In this document: positions 62,385-64,000 of the stretch, piece by piece | How positions within the stretch are numbered: position 1 is the stretch's first letter | How the letters are laid out: every line of letters starts with the position of its first letter | NCBI GenBank assembly: GCA_009767595.1 | Contig: VSDK01028391.1 | Span: forward strand, 278,599-342,598 | DNA: 64,000 nt | Source of the DNA: Symbiodinium kawagutii | Taxonomy: Eukaryota; Sar; Dinophyceae; Suessiales; Symbiodiniaceae | Direction: 5' to 3' | Program-made: the position numbers and the translations under genes | Notes under the pieces: generated by a model | Told to the model about the DNA's origin: nothing | Seen by the model: the letters and a program-made list of their open reading frames with translations, nothing else | Databases searched by the model: none

Positions 62385-63015
62385 TGGGAAAGATAGATAG
62401 ACAGATAGATGGATAAATCAGCAGATAGATAGATAAACAGATAGACAGATAGATAGATAGACGAAAGATGGCTAGATAGATAGATGGCTAGACAAAGAGG
62501 TAGCCAGATAGATGGACAAGCAGATAGTCAGATCCATGGGTGGCTAGATGCATAGTCAGAGACATAGATGCATCGATGGATGAATAGATGGATAGATAGA
62601 TGGATGGATAGATAGATAGATAGAATGGCTAGAATAGTTAGATGGAATAGACAGGCAATTGGATAGCCAGATTCAGATGGCTAGATGGGTCGATGGATAG
62701 ACAAATAGGTAGACGAAACGAGAGTCAGATAGAAAAGTAGATAGATAGTCAGGTAGATAGACAGAAAGATGGACAGATGGACACATAGATGGTCAGACAA
62801 ATAATTCGGTAGATAGATAGACAGATAGATAGATAGGCAGATAGATAAATAGATAGATGGACAGGTAGATAGATAGAAACATAGACAGAAAGATGACGAG
62901 ATAGATAGTGAGGTAGATAGAAAGACAAGTACATAGGCAGATAGATAAACGAATAGATCATCAGATAGATAGATAGATAGACAGTCAGACAGACAGAAAG
63001 AAAACTGATCCACTG
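62385..63015. repeat. (GATA)n-type microsatellite block, right copy
   Basis: Shares long words with 60120-60665, including CATAGATGCATCGATGGATG and GACGAAACGAGAGTCAGATA, in the same order. The minus-strand Tyr/Leu/Ser frames here are artefacts of the repeat. Confidence 0.95.
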
Positions 63016-63302
63016 ATAGAAAGATAGCTAGACAGATAGGCTGCCAGTCAAGTGGCCAGATCGATGGTCACATTGTCGCAACCACAACTGCACACTCCTA
63101 TAGTGCTCCTATCTTGGAAACTTCCGCCACCGCCTTGTGCGGTACTACTGGTAGCAAGAGGAGTAATAACAACATATAATCAAGCGGTACATTGCATGCA
63201 AAGGTAAAAATGAAAACTGCACTGAAGGCATGTTACCTCACTGAAGCTTGGAAGCGTGCCTGCAATCGATTAACGTCTGCTACTTTTTTGATTCACTGCA
63301 AT

Positions 63303-63555
63303 TTATCGCCAACATTTGCCAACATAACATCTGCTATAGCTGCTATACACCAATGATGCAGCCGTGACATATCTTGACATCCTTAGCCATGAGCACAATG
63401 ATCTGGCAGCTTGCAGCCGGTGTTCACACCGAGCCTCGGGGTGGAGTTCAAACTCCAGGGCCTCTTGGTGGTCCACGCCAAAGAAGGCACCACGGAAGAT
63501 GGCAATCCTCATGTGTTCACAGCTGGCAGGCCCTGTGCATCCAGAATGGTCCACT
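63303..63555 (-). CDS. probable exon(s), unrecognised
   Basis: The minus frame is open for 83 codons and reads ASCEHMRIAIFRGAFFGVDH, then QEALEFELHPEARCEHRLQA, then ARSLCSWLRMSRYVTAA. Composition is varied. The low-coordinate third may be intron. No family was recognised. Confidence 0.5.
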
Positions 63556-63587
63556 CAGGTTGCATCTAACGAGCCAACCTAAGGAGA

Positions 63588-63854
63588 TCAATGTGTGAGA
63601 GCTGTGTGCAATTTCGGGGCAGGGTATGGGACCACTGAACATACAACATCGAGATGAGCCCCTTTGGGAGCCACTGAGGCAGCATGATCCGATCTCAGCT
63701 GCAGATGAAGTTTCTCCAGGAAAATCTTTGGCCTTCCGGAGGTGGCGCTTTGCTTCGGCACCACGTGGGACAGCGCTGTCCTATCCTCCTGGAGGGAGAT
63801 CGGAATGGGATAAACAAATGCAGAAGTCCATTGCAACCTAGCAATGAATGACAC
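63588..63854 (-). CDS. possible exon(s), strand uncertain
   Basis: The minus frame reads PIPISLQEDRTALSHVVPKQ then IFLEKLHLQLRSDHAASVAP. The plus strand is also open for 71 codons (DEPLWEPLRQHDPISAADEV). The minus strand fits the exon next door. Confidence 0.4.
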   Translation of the reverse strand: MSFIARLQWTSAFVYPIPISLQEDRTALSHVVPKQSATSGRPKIFLEKLHLQLRSDHAASVAPKGAHLDVVCSVVPYPAPKLHTALTH

Positions 63855-64000
63855 TTTATATATACATGTATATACCCGTATGCGTGCAAACGCATCATAT
63901 TTTTCACTTCATGGTTATTTAATCACATTCACATATATTCACATAAATATGTCATTTGTACATATATTCACTATATTTATCTGTATTTCACCATGCTTAA

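Noticed and set aside
1..64000. Search by eye for dinoflagellate spliced-leader relics (CCATTTTGGCTCAAG), tRNA and rRNA genes
   Set aside because: No convincing match was seen. A computed search is needed to exclude diverged copies.

Overview
The window looks like nuclear DNA of a dinoflagellate, most likely a Symbiodiniaceae-type alga. There are no long uninterrupted genes except one. Instead, short GC-richer islands of 45-260 bp, each open in a protein-like frame, sit in introns made of degenerate ACCATCATT-type repeats and microsatellites. Most islands start after an AG (often AG|G) and end at GT or GC donors, and exon phases match across several runs of neighbours. A family of small inverted-repeat elements, ankyrin and WW modules, a leader of the type used for peridinin plastids, and GC-AG introns point the same way. 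Two runs of N (11736-11960 and 35649-35763) show it is a draft scaffold. Exon models here were made by eye from frame, phase and splice context, so boundaries are provisional.

Nearly all supported exons read on the minus strand, so genes run from high to low coordinates. 64-46 kb: scattered minus exons, many unrecognised, plus a repeat-rich block at 58.7-63.0 kb that holds the one intronless gene, a 381-residue plus-strand ORF (60887-62032). 46.2-38.5 kb: an ankyrin-repeat gene of many mini-exons. 37.7-33.0 kb: further exons, including two WW domains each split by an intron at the same place. 32.3-26.8 kb: a multi-exon gene with a probable one-base frameshift. 26.0-24.2 kb: unassigned exons. 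23.95-18.47 kb: a nearly complete adenosine deaminase gene in 13 exons with all catalytic motifs, the best-supported gene here. 17.9-14.1 kb: single exons, some with VKxE motifs. 12.4-10.0 kb: a plastid-leader-like exon and partners next to the first gap. 8.0-2.3 kb: eight phase-consistent exons for one 443-residue protein segment ending in repeated VKTEP motifs and an acid tract; more exons lie downstream to the window start.

The rest is intronic or intergenic repeat: ATCATT-type degenerate repeats, an AT-rich array at 3.5-4.0 kb, ACATT/TCTA/GATA microsatellites, a 94-bp satellite, and the inverted-repeat elements. I found no rRNA, tRNA, CRISPR array or prokaryote-style operon. Roles could be assigned only for the deaminase, the ankyrin and WW genes (as binding scaffolds), and tentatively the plastid leader; no pathway linking neighbours is visible.
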